In this document: piece after piece, positions 1 through 9,818 of the stretch
Layout of the letters: every line of letters begins with the position of its first letter
Numbering within the stretch: position 1 is the stretch's first letter
Assembly: GCF_000484695.1 (NCBI RefSeq)
Contig: NZ_AXVR01000019.1
Coordinates: 1-64,000 of the forward strand
DNA from: Salinispora cortesiana
Lineage (GTDB): Bacteria > Actinomycetota > Actinomycetes > Mycobacteriales > Micromonosporaceae
Reading direction: 5' to 3'
DNA: 64,000 nt
Notes under the pieces: generated by a model
What the model was told of the DNA's origin: nothing
Seen by the model: the letters and a program-made list of their open reading frames with translations, nothing else
Databases searched by the model: none
Position numbers and translations under genes: made by a program

Positions 1-512
1 TCCCCGTTGACCTACCCACAGACACCACGATCACCACCATCGCCGCCGGCAATAGTGGTGACCACAGCCTGGCCCTCGTCGCGCCACCGACGTCCAGCAC
101 CACATTGCAGGTCACACCACCAAACCCGACAGCGGGTCAGGATGTCACCCTGACCGCCACCGTCACCTGCAACGTCGACACCCCCACCGGAACCATCACC
201 TTCCGCACCAACGCCACCACCCTCGCCACCACACCCCTGACCACCACCACCGCCAGCCACACCGCCACCCTGCCCGCCGGCGACCACACCCTCACCGCCC
301 ACTACACCAGCACCAACACCTGCCCCAACAGCCAATCCCCGCCCACCACCATCACCATCGCCCCACCACCCGACGACCCCGACCTGCCCATCACCGGCCC
401 CAGCCTGCCCACCACCATCGGCGTCGCCACCCTGCTCACCCTCGCCGGCGCCACTCTCATCCACCTCACCCACCGACGCCGACCAACACACGAGAACCAA
501 CATCGAGGATGA
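1..512 (+). CDS. Cell-wall-anchored RCC1/Ig-like repeat protein (3' end only)
   Basis: The frame is open from the window edge, so only the last 169 residues or so are present. The first 30 residues contain the RCC1-type repeat core IAAG...HSLAL. A threonine/proline-rich Ig-like domain of the Big_3 type follows (VTPPNPTAGQDVTLTATVT, ending near ITIAPPP). The C-terminus is a sortase signal: LPITG, then a hydrophobic stretch of about 20 residues, then HRRR and a short polar tail. The likely product is a secreted beta-propeller protein linked covalently to peptidoglycan. A TTG at 105 is in frame but lies inside the RCC1/Ig junction and is not a credible start. A 15-bp hairpin follows the stop. 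Confidence 0.8.
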   Translation, partial: PVDLPTDTTITTIAAGNSGDHSLALVAPPTSSTTLQVTPPNPTAGQDVTLTATVTCNVDTPTGTITFRTNATTLATTPLTTTTASHTATLPAGDHTLTAHYTSTNTCPNSQSPPTTITIAPPPDDPDLPITGPSLPTTIGVATLLTLAGATLIHLTHRRRPTHENQHRG

Positions 513-570
513 CCTCGGTGTGAACGTCCCAGAAGTGTGTCGTCCAGCTCACCGAGCAGCACTGATCATC

Positions 571-611
571 ACAGCGTAGGCCCGAATCACAGGGTGTCGG
601 GCCTGTGCTGT
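571..611. terminator. Bidirectional hairpin between convergent genes
   Basis: A 15-bp stem (571-585 with 597-611) contains two G-T pairs and encloses an 11-nt loop; the inner arm is AGGCCCGA/TCGGGCCT. It lies between the surface protein gene (+) and the aminotransferase gene (-), so it can serve both. Confidence 0.65.
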
Positions 612-666
612 TGGCTTTCGCAGCCGGCAGCGGGCAGCGGGCACCTACGGGACGTCTCGGGGGCGG

Positions 667-1710
667 TCAGCCGGTCAACGCGGTGAGGGCGCGATCGACG
701 TCGTCCTCGCTGGAGTAGATGTGGAACGAGACCCGGACTCGGCCGGCGCGCACCGCCGCCCGTAGGCCGGCGCGCTCCAGCCGCGACTGCGCCTCCGGCA
801 CCTCGGCCGTGGTGATCGCACTGTCGCCCGGCGGCAGCCCCAGGCCGGCGCGGAATCGGTTGGCCAGCGCCACATTGTGTGCCTGGATCGCCGGCACCCC
901 CACCTGCAGCAGCAGTTCCAGGGCGGGAGCCGCACCGATGTAGCTGAACCAGGCCGGGGAGATGTCGAAACGGCGGGCGCTGTCGGCGAGGCGCAGCGGC
1001 GGACCGTAGTAGGAGTCGTGCGGGTCGGCTCCGGCATACCAGCAGGCGGCGTCGGGGCGCATCCGGTCCCGCAGCTCGGGCGCGTAGTAGGCCAGGGCAG
1101 TCCCCCGCGGGGCCAGCAACCACTTGTACGCGGCGACGACGACCACGTCCGCGAGCGCGGCGTCGAACGGTAGCCAACCGCAGGCCTGGGTGGCGTCAAC
1201 CGCCACCAGGGCATCGTGGGCCCGGGCCGCGGCGACAATGTCCGCGTATCGGGCCACCGCGCCGTCGGAGGACTGCACCAGACTGAACGCGACCAGGTCG
1301 GTGTCGGCGTCGATCGCGTCCACAAGACCCGCCAGCGGAACGGTCCGCACCCGAACGCCCCGCTGCTCCTGGGCCAGCCAGGGAAAGAGGTTGGAGGTGA
1401 ACTCGACCTCGGGGACCACCACGGTCGAGCCCGCCGGCAGCGCCGCGGCCACCGGCGCGAACAGCTGCGACGCCGCGCTGCCGATCGCGACATCCTGTTC
1501 GGGGACACCGACCAGGCGCGCGAACGCGGCCCGGGTACGCCTCGTCGCCCCGTCCCAGCCCGCCCACGTCGCGCCCATTTTCCCCGTGCGCCAGCCGGCG
1601 AGCGCCTCCTGCAACGCCGTCCACGCCGGGTCGGGCGGCAGCCCGTAGCTGGCGGTGTTCAGCCAGCCCTCATGGGGCTGCCACAGCTGCTGTGCCTGCT
1701 TGATCTCCAT
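667..1710 (-). CDS. Class V aminotransferase-fold PLP enzyme
   Basis: 347 residues with the class V (cysteine desulfurase/EgtE-like) fold. VDATQ (Asp172) fits the PLP-pyridine contact, and AYKWLL carries the probable Schiff-base Lys196. The N-terminus (LNTASYGLPP) resembles isopenicillin N epimerase and EgtE-type proteins. No desulfurase active-site cysteine loop is evident, so a C-S lyase, epimerase or aminotransferase role is more likely than Fe-S assembly; the substrate is unknown. The ATG at 1710 is preceded by TAGCGT with a 7-nt gap, which suggests a leaderless mRNA. No ergothioneine gene is adjacent in this window. Confidence 0.8.
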   Translation of the reverse strand: MEIKQAQQLWQPHEGWLNTASYGLPPDPAWTALQEALAGWRTGKMGATWAGWDGATRRTRAAFARLVGVPEQDVAIGSAASQLFAPVAAALPAGSTVVVPEVEFTSNLFPWLAQEQRGVRVRTVPLAGLVDAIDADTDLVAFSLVQSSDGAVARYADIVAAARAHDALVAVDATQACGWLPFDAALADVVVVAAYKWLLAPRGTALAYYAPELRDRMRPDAACWYAGADPHDSYYGPPLRLADSARRFDISPAWFSYIGAAPALELLLQVGVPAIQAHNVALANRFRAGLGLPPGDSAITTAEVPEAQSRLERAGLRAAVRAGRVRVSFHIYSSEDDVDRALTALTG

Positions 1711-1717
1711 GGCACCG

Positions 1718-1723
1718 ACGCTA
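1718..1723 (-). promoter_or_regulatory. -10 element (TAGCGT), leaderless aminotransferase gene
   Basis: A TANNNT hexamer ends 7 nt before the ATG at 1710. This places the transcription start at or next to the A of the start codon. There is no purine-rich ribosome site in between. Confidence 0.45.
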
Positions 1724-1789
1724 GCGACCAGGCCCGCCGCCGCAGAGGACCAATTCGGCGCGGGCGGCCCCGGTATCGGCCGGTCGAGG

Positions 1790-4700
1790 TCAGCCCACGT
1801 TGGCCGGGCCCAGGACGCTCTTCAGGTCGGCCATCAGGGCGGTCGTCGGCGCCACCCGGAACGGGCCGAGGCGCAGCCGGGTCACCTTGCTGCCGTTGAG
1901 GAGCTTGACGTGCACCTCCGCGTCGCCGGGATGCAGCACCAGGGTCTCCTTGAGCCGCTCCACCAACGGCGGCGTGCAGCGGGTCACCGGGATGGTGAGG
2001 GTGACCGGCTTGTTCGCCGAGTTGCTGCTGACATCCGGGATCGACATGTCCATGGCCATGATCCGCGGGGTGTCGTCCCGGCGGTCGACCCGCCCCTTGA
2101 CCACCACGATCGCGTCTTCGGCGATGTATTCCCCGATCACCTCGTAGGTGTTGGGGAAGAACAGCGTCTCCACCCCGCCGGCCAGGTCCTCCAGCGTCGC
2201 CGACGCCCACGCCCGGCCCTGCTTGGTGACCCGGCGCTGCACCCCGGAGAGGATGCCCGCGAGGGTTACCACCGTTCCGTCGGGGACGGTCCCCTCCTCG
2301 GAGAGGGCCGCGATGGTGGTGTCGGCCGCCGCACCGAGCACATGCTCCAGCCCGAACAGCGGATGGTCGGAGACGTAGAGGCCGAGCATCTCGCGCTCGA
2401 AGGCGAGCTTCTCCCGCTTGTCCCACTCCCCCTCGCCGATGACCGGCATCACCGTGGTGCTCTGTCCGGTGTCGGTGTCGGCGAACCCGGCGCCGAAGAG
2501 GTCGTACTGGCCGACCGCCTCCTTGCGCTTGACGTCGGCGTACGCGTCGATGGCGTCGGCGTGCACCGTGAGCAGGCCCCGGCGGGAGTGGTTGAGTGAG
2601 TCGAACGCCCCCGCCTTGATCAGGGATTCAATGGTCTTCTTGTTGCAGACGACCGCTTCCACCTTGGACAGGAAGTCGTAGAAGTCGGCGTAGGCGCCCT
2701 TCTCCCCCCGGCAGCGCATGATCGCGCTGACCACGTTCGCCCCGACGTTGCGGATCGCGGCCAGGCCGAACCGGATGTCCCGGCCGACCGGGGTGAAGGG
2801 CCCGGCCGAGGTGTTCACATCCGGCGGGAGCACCTGGATGCCCATCCGGCGGCACTCCGACAGGTAGAGCGCCATCTTGTCCTTGTCGTCGCCCACCGAG
2901 GTGAGCAACGCCGCCATGTACTCGGCCGGATAGTTCGCCTTGAGGTAGCCGGTCCAGTACGACACCAGGCCGTACCCCGCGGTGTGGGCCTTGTTGAACG
3001 CGTAGTCGGCGAAGGGGACGAGGATGTCCCACAGGGTCTGGATGGCCTCGTCGGAGTAGCCGTTGCCGCGCATGCCGTCGCGGAACGGCACGAACTCCTT
3101 GTCGAGGACCTCCTTCTTCTTCTTACCCATCGCCCGGCGCAGCAGGTCGGCCTTGCCGAGGCTGTAGCCGGCGAGGACCTGGGCGGCACGCTGCACCTGC
3201 TCCTGGTAGACGATCAGGCCGTAGGTGGGGCCGAGGATCTCCTCGAGCGGCTCGGCCAGCTCCGGGTGGATCGGGGTGATCTCCTGGAGGCCGTTCTTGC
3301 GCAGCGCGTAGTTGGTGTGTGAGTTGGCGCCCATCGGGCCCGGCCGGTACAGCGCCAGAACGGCGGAGATGTCCTCGAAGTTGTCCGGCTTCATCGTTCG
3401 CAGCAGCGACCGCATCGGCCCACCGTCGAGCTGGAACACGCCCAGGGTGTCGCCCCGGGACAGCAGCTCGTAGGTCGGTATGTCGTCCAGCGGCAGCTGG
3501 AGCAGGTCGACCGTGCGCCCGTGGTTGCTCTCGATGTTCTTCAGCGCGTCGTCGATGATGGTCAGGTTGCGCAGGCCGAGGAAGTCCATCTTCAGCAGCC
3601 CGAGCGACTCGCAGGTCGGGTAGTCGAACTGCGTGATGATCGCCCCGTCGGCGTCCCGACGCATCAACGGGATGTGGTCGACGATCGGCTCGGCGGACAT
3701 GATGACCCCGGCGGCGTGCACCCCCGTCTGCCGGATCAGCCCCTCGATCCCGCGCGCCGTGTCGATGACCTTCTTCACATCCGGGTCGGACTCGTAGAGA
3801 CCACGGATCTCGCCGGCCTCCGCGTACCGGGAGTGCTTCGGGTCGAAGATGCCGGTCAGCGGGATGTCCTTGCCCATCACCGCTGGTGGCATCGCCTTGG
3901 TGATCCGGTCGCCGACCGCGTACGGGTAGCCGAGCACCCGCGCCGAGTCCTTGATCGCAGCCTTCGCCTTGATCGTGCCGAAGGTCGCGATCTGGGCGAC
4001 CTTGTCCTCGCCCCACTTCTCGGTGACGTACTTGATCACCTCACCGCGCCGACGCTCGTCGAAGTCGATGTCGACATCCGGCATCGAGACCCGCTCGGGG
4101 TTGAGGAACCGCTCGAAGATCAGACCGTGCGGCAACGGGTCCAGGTCGGTGATGCCGAGGGCGTACGCGACGAGCGAACCGGCGGCCGAGCCGCGGCCCG
4201 GCCCCACGGCGATCCCTTCGTTCTTGGCCCATTGGATGAAGTCGGCCACCACGAGGAAGTAGGACGGGAACCCCATCTGGATGATGACACCCAGCTCATA
4301 TTCGGCCTGCTTGACGTGGGTCTCCGGGACGCCGTTCGGAAAGCGGCGGGCGAGCCCCCTGAACGTCTCCTTGCGGAACCAGGACTCGTCGGTCTCCCCC
4401 TCTGGCACCGGGAAGACCGGCATCAGGTTCCGGAAGTCGAACATCCCGGCCGGGTCGACCATCTCCGCGACCAGCAGGGTGTTCCGACAGCCTGCGAGCC
4501 ACAGGTCGGAGGAGTCGACGGCACGCATCTCGTCGGCGGACTTGATGTAGTAGCCACTGCCGCTGAACCGGAACCGGTTCGGATCGGCGACGTTCGCCGC
4601 GGTCTGCACGCAGAGCAGCACGTCGTGCGCCTCGGACTGCGCCTGGTAGGTGTAGTGCGAGTCGTTGGTCACCACCGGCGGGATATCCAGCTTGTGGGAG

Positions 4701-5323
4701 ATCTCCGTCAGCTCCTGGCGGACCCGCCGTTCGATGTCGATGCCGTGGTCCATCACCTCCAGGAAGAAGTTCTCCTTGCCGAAGATGTCCTGGTATCTCG
4801 CGGCGGCCTTCAGCGCCTCGTCGTACTGGTCCAGCCGGAGCCGGGTCTGCACCTCGCCGGAGGGACAGCCGGTGGTGGCGATCAGCCCCTCGGCGTGCTC
4901 AGCAAGGAGCTCCGCGTCCATCCGCGGCCACTTGACGAAGAACCCCTCGGTGTACGAGCGGCTGGTCAGCTTGAACAGGTTGTGCAGACCGACCTTGTTC
5001 TTCGCCCAGATGGTCATGTGGGTGTAGCCACCGCTGCCGGAGACGTCGTCGCTCTTCTGCTCCGGCCGCCCCCAGCGCACCCGCTTCTTGTGGAACCGCG
5101 ACTCCGGCGCGACGTACGCCTCGATCCCCAGGATCGGTTTGACGCCGGCCGCCATCGCCTGCTTGTAGAAGTCGTTCGCGCCGTGCATGTTGCCGTGGTC
5201 GGTCATCGCCACGGCGGGCATCCCCTGCCGGTTGACCTCGGCAAACAAGTCCTTCAGCCGGGCCGCACCGTCGAGCATCGAATACTCAGTGTGCACGTGC
5301 AGATGCGCGAACGAATCGCCCAT
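1790..5323 (-). CDS. dnaE: DNA polymerase III alpha subunit
   Basis: 1177 residues, the usual length of DnaE1, the replicative polymerase of the holoenzyme. The N-terminal PHP domain begins with [11 protein letters not shown] (HxH near residues 7-11). The polymerase catalytic motif PDVDIDF lies at 415-421, providing two of the three catalytic aspartates. The helix-hairpin-helix/finger region with [11 protein letters not shown] and the C-terminal OB-fold with ASATLEDL are also present. A 78-bp gap separates its 3' end from the aminotransferase start. The start (ATG at 5323) is preceded by a run of nine G on the coding strand rather than a canonical ribosome site. It is the essential replicase, not the error-prone DnaE2, judging by length and the complete PHP domain. 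Confidence 0.97.
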   Translation of the reverse strand: MGDSFAHLHVHTEYSMLDGAARLKDLFAEVNRQGMPAVAMTDHGNMHGANDFYKQAMAAGVKPILGIEAYVAPESRFHKKRVRWGRPEQKSDDVSGSGGYTHMTIWAKNKVGLHNLFKLTSRSYTEGFFVKWPRMDAELLAEHAEGLIATTGCPSGEVQTRLRLDQYDEALKAAARYQDIFGKENFFLEVMDHGIDIERRVRQELTEISHKLDIPPVVTNDSHYTYQAQSEAHDVLLCVQTAANVADPNRFRFSGSGYYIKSADEMRAVDSSDLWLAGCRNTLLVAEMVDPAGMFDFRNLMPVFPVPEGETDESWFRKETFRGLARRFPNGVPETHVKQAEYELGVIIQMGFPSYFLVVADFIQWAKNEGIAVGPGRGSAAGSLVAYALGITDLDPLPHGLIFERFLNPERVSMPDVDIDFDERRRGEVIKYVTEKWGEDKVAQIATFGTIKAKAAIKDSARVLGYPYAVGDRITKAMPPAVMGKDIPLTGIFDPKHSRYAEAGEIRGLYESDPDVKKVIDTARGIEGLIRQTGVHAAGVIMSAEPIVDHIPLMRRDADGAIITQFDYPTCESLGLLKMDFLGLRNLTIIDDALKNIESNHGRTVDLLQLPLDDIPTYELLSRGDTLGVFQLDGGPMRSLLRTMKPDNFEDISAVLALYRPGPMGANSHTNYALRKNGLQEITPIHPELAEPLEEILGPTYGLIVYQEQVQRAAQVLAGYSLGKADLLRRAMGKKKKEVLDKEFVPFRDGMRGNGYSDEAIQTLWDILVPFADYAFNKAHTAGYGLVSYWTGYLKANYPAEYMAALLTSVGDDKDKMALYLSECRRMGIQVLPPDVNTSAGPFTPVGRDIRFGLAAIRNVGANVVSAIMRCRGEKGAYADFYDFLSKVEAVVCNKKTIESLIKAGAFDSLNHSRRGLLTVHADAIDAYADVKRKEAVGQYDLFGAGFADTDTGQSTTVMPVIGEGEWDKREKLAFEREMLGLYVSDHPLFGLEHVLGAAADTTIAALSEEGTVPDGTVVTLAGILSGVQRRVTKQGRAWASATLEDLAGGVETLFFPNTYEVIGEYIAEDAIVVVKGRVDRRDDTPRIMAMDMSIPDVSSNSANKPVTLTIPVTRCTPPLVERLKETLVLHPGDAEVHVKLLNGSKVTRLRLGPFRVAPTTALMADLKSVLGPANVG

Positions 5324-5454
5324 GCGTGGCCCCCCCCGGGTCGCTTCATGGGTGGTGAGAAGAACGGTCGGCCCACCCTATCCCTGGCCGCCGACACGGC
5401 TCCAGCGAGCCGCGCGGGGCGCCCGGCCCGGCGGCGGGGTGCCGGAGAAGCACC

Positions 5455-5492
5455 CCGGCGGTGCCGGCCGAGGCCAGGGCCGACACCGCCGG
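5455..5492 (-). terminator. Hairpin downstream of proS
   Basis: A 15-bp stem with one mismatch (5455-5469 with 5478-5492) and an 8-nt loop lies 17 nt past the proS stop. There is no T-tract, as is usual for GC-rich actinobacterial terminators. Confidence 0.6.
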
Positions 5493-5508
5493 ATCTGCCG
5501 CCGGCGGA

Positions 5509-7296
5509 TCAGTCCGCGAACACCTCGGCCGGCAGCTCCACCGGGACCCCCGTCGCGTCAATGTCGGCCCGCAGGGCGGCGATCCGCCGGACCACTTCGG
5601 CCACCACCTCGGCGAAGGACACCTGCGTCGTGACCCCGGTCACCCGGTCCCGGACCTCGGCCGCGCCGTCGGCGACGCTGCGCCGGCCGATGGTGACCCG
5701 CAGCGGCAGACCGATCACGTCGGCGTCGGCGAACTTGACGCCGGCCCGCTCGGCCCGGTCGTCGAAGAGCACCTCCACTCCGGCCGCCCAGAGCTCGTCG
5801 TAGACCCGCCGGGCCAGCTCACCGGCGACGGATGCCAGGTCGTCGAGGAGGGTGAGGTGCACCTGGTACGGCGCGATGGTGACCGGGAGCCGCAGCCCCC
5901 GCTCGTCGCGGTGCTCCTCCGCGAGACAGGCGAGCAACCGCCCCACGCCGATGCCGTAGCAGCCCATGGTCACCGGCTTACGCTGGCCGTCAGCGTCGAG
6001 ATACTCCGCGCCGAGGGCGGTCGAGTAGCGGGTACCGAGCTGGAAGATCTGCCCTACCTCGACCCCGCGGGCGGTACGCAGTGCGCTACCGCACTCCGCG
6101 CAGGCGTCACCGGCACCGGCGGCGGTGATGTCGCCGACGTGATCGGCGACGAAGTCCCGCCCCACGTTGACGTTGCGCAGGTGCACGCCCTCCCGGTTGG
6201 CGCCCGCGACCAGGTTCGTGGACGCGGCGACCAGCTCGTCAACGACGACGGTTACGCCTGTCACCCCGACCGGCGAGCCGTAACCGGCCACAGCGCCGAT
6301 CTTGGCAATCTCCTCCTCGGTCATCGGACGCAGCTCTGCCGCCTGCACGAGGTTACCGATCTTGGTTTCGTTCACCTCCATGTCGCCCCGGACGACCGCC
6401 AGGATGAACTCGGTGCGCACCGTCTGGTCGCGCTCCTCCCGCGACGCGGCGAGGAAGATCGCCTTGGCGGTCTCGGCCGCCGGCACGCCCAGCGCCGCCG
6501 TCAGCGCCGCGATGGTAGTGGCCCCCGGGGTGGGGATCTCCGCCAACTCCGCCCACGGCGCGGTGGACGGCGCCGGCTTGCCGAAGGTGGCGGCCTCCCG
6601 GTTGGCGGCGAAGCCACAGGAGTCACAGATCAGCAGGGTGTCCTCGCCGATCGGGGTGAGGTACACGAACTCGTGGGCCAGGCTGCCGCCCATCATGCCC
6701 ACGTCCGAGAGGACCGCCGAGACCGGCAGCCCGCACCGCCGGAAGATGTTGAAGTACGCCTGGTACTGCGTCCGGTACCGCGCCGCCAGCCCCGCCGCGT
6801 CCACATCGAAGCTGTAGGCGTCCTTCATAACGAACTCCCGTACCCGGATCAGGCCGGCCCGCGGCCGCGGGTCGTCCCGGAACTTCGTCTGGAGCTGAAA
6901 CACCATCCGCGGCAGCTGACGGTAGGACTCGATCTCCGATCGGCCGAGAAACGTCACCAACTCCTCGTGGGTCATCGCCAGGACCAGGTCTCGGCCGCGA
7001 CGATCCCGGAAGCGGGCCAGCTCCGGGCCGATCGTGAAGTATCGGCCAGACTGCTTCCACAGCTCCGCCGGATTCACCACCGGCATCGAGACTTCCTGTC
7101 CTCCGACGCGCTCGAGCTCCGCGCGCAGCACGGACTCGATCTTGCGAATGGTGCGCCAACCGAGCGGAAGATAGGCGAAGATGCCCTGCCCGACCTGCCG
7201 CAGCATGGCGGCCCGCTGGAGCAGTTGGTGTCCCTCGGACTCGGAACGTCCCGGCGCGGTGTGCAGGGTGGCACCGAACATGGTCGACATTTTCAT
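5509..7296 (-). CDS. proS: Prolyl-tRNA synthetase, bacterial type
   Basis: About 595 residues from the ATG at 7296. It charges tRNA-Pro in the cytoplasm. Class II motifs are visible: RAAMLRQVGQGIFAYLPLG near the N-terminus, then PVVNPAELWKQSGRY and the motif 2 region AMTHEELVT...FRDDPRPRAGLIRVREF. The YbaK-like editing insertion (about residues 215-385, including AVVRGDMEVNETK) is present, followed by the anticodon-binding domain. The open frame extends 28 codons further upstream, but the chosen start has GAGGG about 9 nt ahead and matches where family members begin (MSTMFGATLHTAP). It lies upstream of dnaE on the same strand, separated by 185 bp and a hairpin, so the two are probably not co-transcribed. 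Confidence 0.97.
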   Translation of the reverse strand: MKMSTMFGATLHTAPGRSESEGHQLLQRAAMLRQVGQGIFAYLPLGWRTIRKIESVLRAELERVGGQEVSMPVVNPAELWKQSGRYFTIGPELARFRDRRGRDLVLAMTHEELVTFLGRSEIESYRQLPRMVFQLQTKFRDDPRPRAGLIRVREFVMKDAYSFDVDAAGLAARYRTQYQAYFNIFRRCGLPVSAVLSDVGMMGGSLAHEFVYLTPIGEDTLLICDSCGFAANREAATFGKPAPSTAPWAELAEIPTPGATTIAALTAALGVPAAETAKAIFLAASREERDQTVRTEFILAVVRGDMEVNETKIGNLVQAAELRPMTEEEIAKIGAVAGYGSPVGVTGVTVVVDELVAASTNLVAGANREGVHLRNVNVGRDFVADHVGDITAAGAGDACAECGSALRTARGVEVGQIFQLGTRYSTALGAEYLDADGQRKPVTMGCYGIGVGRLLACLAEEHRDERGLRLPVTIAPYQVHLTLLDDLASVAGELARRVYDELWAAGVEVLFDDRAERAGVKFADADVIGLPLRVTIGRRSVADGAAEVRDRVTGVTTQVSFAEVVAEVVRRIAALRADIDATGVPVELPAEVFAD

Positions 7297-7421
7297 GGGT
7301 AGGCCCTCACAAATCAGGATGGCGCTGCTCAGGGTTACGACATAGCCCGGGGGTCTAAGCGGTGGATGACCCCAGGGCACGAGCGTGGGAAGCCGCGGAA
7401 AGGCGCCGGGCGCAAAGCGGG

Positions 7422-7455
7422 CCTAGCCGCCGGAAGGGCCTAGCCGCCGGAGGGG
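7422..7455. repeat. 17-bp tandem duplication
   Basis: CCTAGCCGCCGGAAGGG (7422-7438) is followed at once by a copy with one A-to-G change (7439-7455). Each copy contains an in-frame TAG. No function is evident. Confidence 0.7.
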
Positions 7456-7492
7456 TTGCCGGCGCGAACACCAGCCGGCGACAGAGCGTCGC

Positions 7493-7585
7493 TCAGCGGG
7501 GCGCCGGCGGGGTAGGTCGAGGCGCTGGCGGGCCGGCGGGCACAACGAGCACCGGGCTCGGCCCGCCCTGCTCGATGCCGCTCAT
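7493..7585 (-). CDS. Possible proline-rich microprotein
   Basis: A 30-codon frame starts at an ATG with GGAGGG about 13 nt upstream and ends at TGA. The translation begins MSGIEQGGPSPVLVVPAGPP and is proline-rich to its end. Only the ribosome-site-like sequence supports it, and it matches no family I recognise. GC-rich DNA produces such frames by chance. Confidence 0.22.
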   Translation of the reverse strand: MSGIEQGGPSPVLVVPAGPPAPRPTPPAPR

Positions 7586-7741
7586 CAACGCCCACCCTCC
7601 ATATCAACCACTGCGACTGTAACGGAAAACTCCCCCGGCTGCCGGCACGCCTCCGGCGAGCCACGCAGCCGGGCCAGGGTGGTGTTCAGTCCGTCGGCGC
7701 GGAGACCGGTCCCGTGCGGGGACCAACCCGGTCCGGCGAGA

Positions 7742-7747
7742 TAGCAT
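7742..7747 (+). promoter_or_regulatory. -10 element (TAGCAT) of the sensor kinase operon
   Basis: TAGCAT ends 9 nt before the ATG at 7757. The resulting leader would be a few nucleotides at most. Confidence 0.4.
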
Positions 7748-7756
7748 CTTCGACCG

Positions 7757-9049
7757 ATGGACACCACGGTGGGGACGCACTGGCGACGGCCCGGGCCGAC
7801 CCCGGAGCAGCAGCGACGGGACCTCATCCTGGGGCTGGCCGTGACCGTGCTGGCCCTAGCCAGCCTCACCCTCATCCGCGGCACGGGTCTGTTCCTGCTC
7901 GGCCCACCACCATCGTTCACGGAACAGCTGCTCTGGGCCGTCGCGGTGGGCCTACCGCTGATCTGGCGGCGACGATTCCCGGTAGCGACGACGCTGGTCA
8001 TCTCGGTCGCGTTCGTCGCCGCACAAGCCCGCTCCGCACCGGAGACGCGGGTCACCACGGGGGTACTGTTCACGGCCATCTACACCCTCGGCGCCTGGGG
8101 ACAGGACCGCCGCCTGGCCCGTCGGGTTCGGATCGGCGTGATCGCGGGCATGTTCGGTTGGCTGGGGTTCTGGTATTCGGTCAATCTGGGCAGCCTGCTG
8201 GCGGACCCGGCACCCGAGGCGTTCGCCAACGCCGTGGGACCGATCCCCCCGCTGATCGCCGCGGTGCTCAGCGACGCACTCTTCAACACCCTGTTCTTCG
8301 GGTTCGCCTACTTCTTCGGTGAGATCGCCTGGCTGGCCGCCCGACGCGAGCACGAACTCCAGGCGCAGACCGATGAGCTACGCCGGTCGCAGGCCGAGGT
8401 CAGAGCGCACGCCGTGGTCGGTGAGCGGGTGCGGATCGCCCGGGAACTGCACGACGTCGTCGCCCACCACGTCTCGGTGATGGGGGTACAGGCCGCCGCC
8501 TGCCGCCGGGTCCTCGACCGGGATCCGGCCAAGGCCCGCACCGCCCTCGCCGCGGTCGAAGAGTCAGCCCGCACGGCGGTCGACGAGCTACGCCGGATGC
8601 TCGGCGTCCTGCGGGCCCGCGACCACGAGCCGGACACCGTCGAACCGCCCGCCGGGATCAGCAGGGTCGCCACAGTGGTCGAGCGGGCGCGCGAGACCGG
8701 GCTACGAGCCACGCTCGGGGTGTACGGCAACCCGGTGCCGATCCCGGAATCGATCTCCCAGGCGACGTACCGGATCGTGCAGGAAGCAGTGACGAACACG
8801 CTCAAACACGCCGTTGCGGCGACCACACTGGACGTGCGGATCCGCTACCTGGCACACGAGGTGGAGGTGGACGTGACCGACGACGGCCGCAGCAGCGGCA
8901 CGACGAATGCGGACGGGGTGGGCCTGGTCGGCATGCGAGAGCGGGTCGCCGCTCATGGCGGCACGCTGGAGGTCGGCCCCCGCGCCGTCGGCGGCTGGCG
9001 GGTCCGGGCCCGCCTGCCGCTGCCGCTGACCGAGCGGCAGGCGACGTGA
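7757..9049 (+). CDS. NarL-family sensor histidine kinase (HisKA_3)
   Basis: 430 residues. The N-terminal half (about 20-195) has several hydrophobic segments consistent with a four- to six-helix membrane sensor. A short coiled region (about 198-220) leads to the HisKA_3 dimerisation domain, where ERVRIARELHDVVAHHVSV places the phosphoacceptor at His232. A HATPase_c domain follows, with the N-box QEAVTNTLKHA, and it ends with GLVGMRERVAAHGG. The 3' end overlaps the response regulator gene by 4 bp (GTGA), so the pair is translationally coupled. The ABC exporter genes begin 80 bp after the regulator, as in DesK/LiaS-like systems that control a neighbouring efflux pump. The stimulus is unknown. 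Confidence 0.93.
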   Translation: MDTTVGTHWRRPGPTPEQQRRDLILGLAVTVLALASLTLIRGTGLFLLGPPPSFTEQLLWAVAVGLPLIWRRRFPVATTLVISVAFVAAQARSAPETRVTTGVLFTAIYTLGAWGQDRRLARRVRIGVIAGMFGWLGFWYSVNLGSLLADPAPEAFANAVGPIPPLIAAVLSDALFNTLFFGFAYFFGEIAWLAARREHELQAQTDELRRSQAEVRAHAVVGERVRIARELHDVVAHHVSVMGVQAAACRRVLDRDPAKARTALAAVEESARTAVDELRRMLGVLRARDHEPDTVEPPAGISRVATVVERARETGLRATLGVYGNPVPIPESISQATYRIVQEAVTNTLKHAVAATTLDVRIRYLAHEVEVDVTDDGRSSGTTNADGVGLVGMRERVAAHGGTLEVGPRAVGGWRVRARLPLPLTERQAT

Positions 9050-9738
9050 CCGCGGAGCCGGCGACCAGCCGGGCCATCCGGATCCTGCTCGCCGACGACC
9101 ACCACCTCGTGCGCACCGGTTTCCGGGTCATCCTTGAGGTGGAAGACGACATGCACGTCGTCGGGGAGGCCGCGGACGGCGAGCGGGCGGTGAGCATGGC
9201 GGGGGCGCTCCGACCAGACGTGGTCCTGATGGACGTGGAGATGCCCCGGGTCGACGGGCTGGAGGCCACCCGACGGATCGTCGCGGAGGTGGACCGACCG
9301 AACGCTCCGGCGGTGTTGATCCTCACCACCTTCGACCGGGATGACTATCTGTTCGCCGCGCTGCGCGCCGGAGCCAGCGGATTCCTGCTGAAGAACGGCA
9401 CGCCGGAGGCGCTCGTGGCGGCGATCCGGGTGGTCGCCCGCGGCGATGGCCTCATCGCCCCCGAACTCACCCGGCGAGTGATCGCCGCCTTCGCCAGGCC
9501 GAGCGGCGAACCAACGACGGCGGCCGTGGCGCTGCCGGATCTCACGCCACGGGAGCACGAGGTGCTGATTCTGGTCGCCTCCGGGGCGAGCAACGCCGAA
9601 ATCGCGGCCACCCTACGCCTCGGCGAGGCGACCGTGAAGACACATGTCAGTCGGGTGCTGACCAAACTCGGCCTGCGGGACCGGGTGCAGGCGGTGGTCT
9701 TCGCGTACGAACACGGGGTGGTGCGGCCGGGGAGGTGA
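9046..9738 (+). CDS. NarL/LuxR-type response regulator
   Basis: 230 residues. The receiver domain occupies about 10-130 with acidic residues in LLADDHH, the phosphoacceptor Asp63 in LMDVEMP, the switch region LTTFDRDDY, and Lys in FLLKNGTPE. A LuxR C-terminal HTH follows (LTPREHEVLILVASGASNAEIA, then GEATVKTHVSRVLTKLGL). Its GTG start overlaps the kinase stop. It is the cognate partner of the upstream kinase, and the natAB-like exporter is the obvious candidate target. Confidence 0.95.
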   Translation: MTAEPATSRAIRILLADDHHLVRTGFRVILEVEDDMHVVGEAADGERAVSMAGALRPDVVLMDVEMPRVDGLEATRRIVAEVDRPNAPAVLILTTFDRDDYLFAALRAGASGFLLKNGTPEALVAAIRVVARGDGLIAPELTRRVIAAFARPSGEPTTAAVALPDLTPREHEVLILVASGASNAEIAATLRLGEATVKTHVSRVLTKLGLRDRVQAVVFAYEHGVVRPGR

Positions 9739-9805
9739 CCTCCTCCGTCGCTGGGTGGAGCCGATCGTCCACCTGCGGGGGGACGAAGCGGGACGCGAGG
9801 TGATC

Positions 9806-9811
9806 TAGCGT
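9806..9811 (+). promoter_or_regulatory. -10 element (TAGCGT), leaderless exporter operon
   Basis: TAGCGT ends 7 nt before the GTG at 9819 and 10 nt before the ATG at 9822. It overlaps the alternative GTG at 9810, which is therefore an unlikely start. It implies that the exporter has its own promoter in addition to read-through from the regulator gene. Confidence 0.42.
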
Positions 9812-9818
9812 GGCCAGC

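Larger units (their letters stand above)
7297..7756. other. Divergent intergenic region, 460 bp
   Basis: This holds the upstream regions of proS (-) and the sensor kinase gene (+), a 17-bp tandem duplication at 7422-7455, a doubtful 30-codon minus-strand reading frame at 7493-7585 and a -10 hexamer at 7742-7747. I see nothing else that can be supported. Confidence 0.6.

Noticed and set aside
3521..5803. 760-codon plus-strand frame opposite dnaE
   Set aside because: dnaE is unmistakable on the minus strand. The opposite frame is rich in Arg, Val, His and Asp and has no motifs, as expected from GC-biased third positions.
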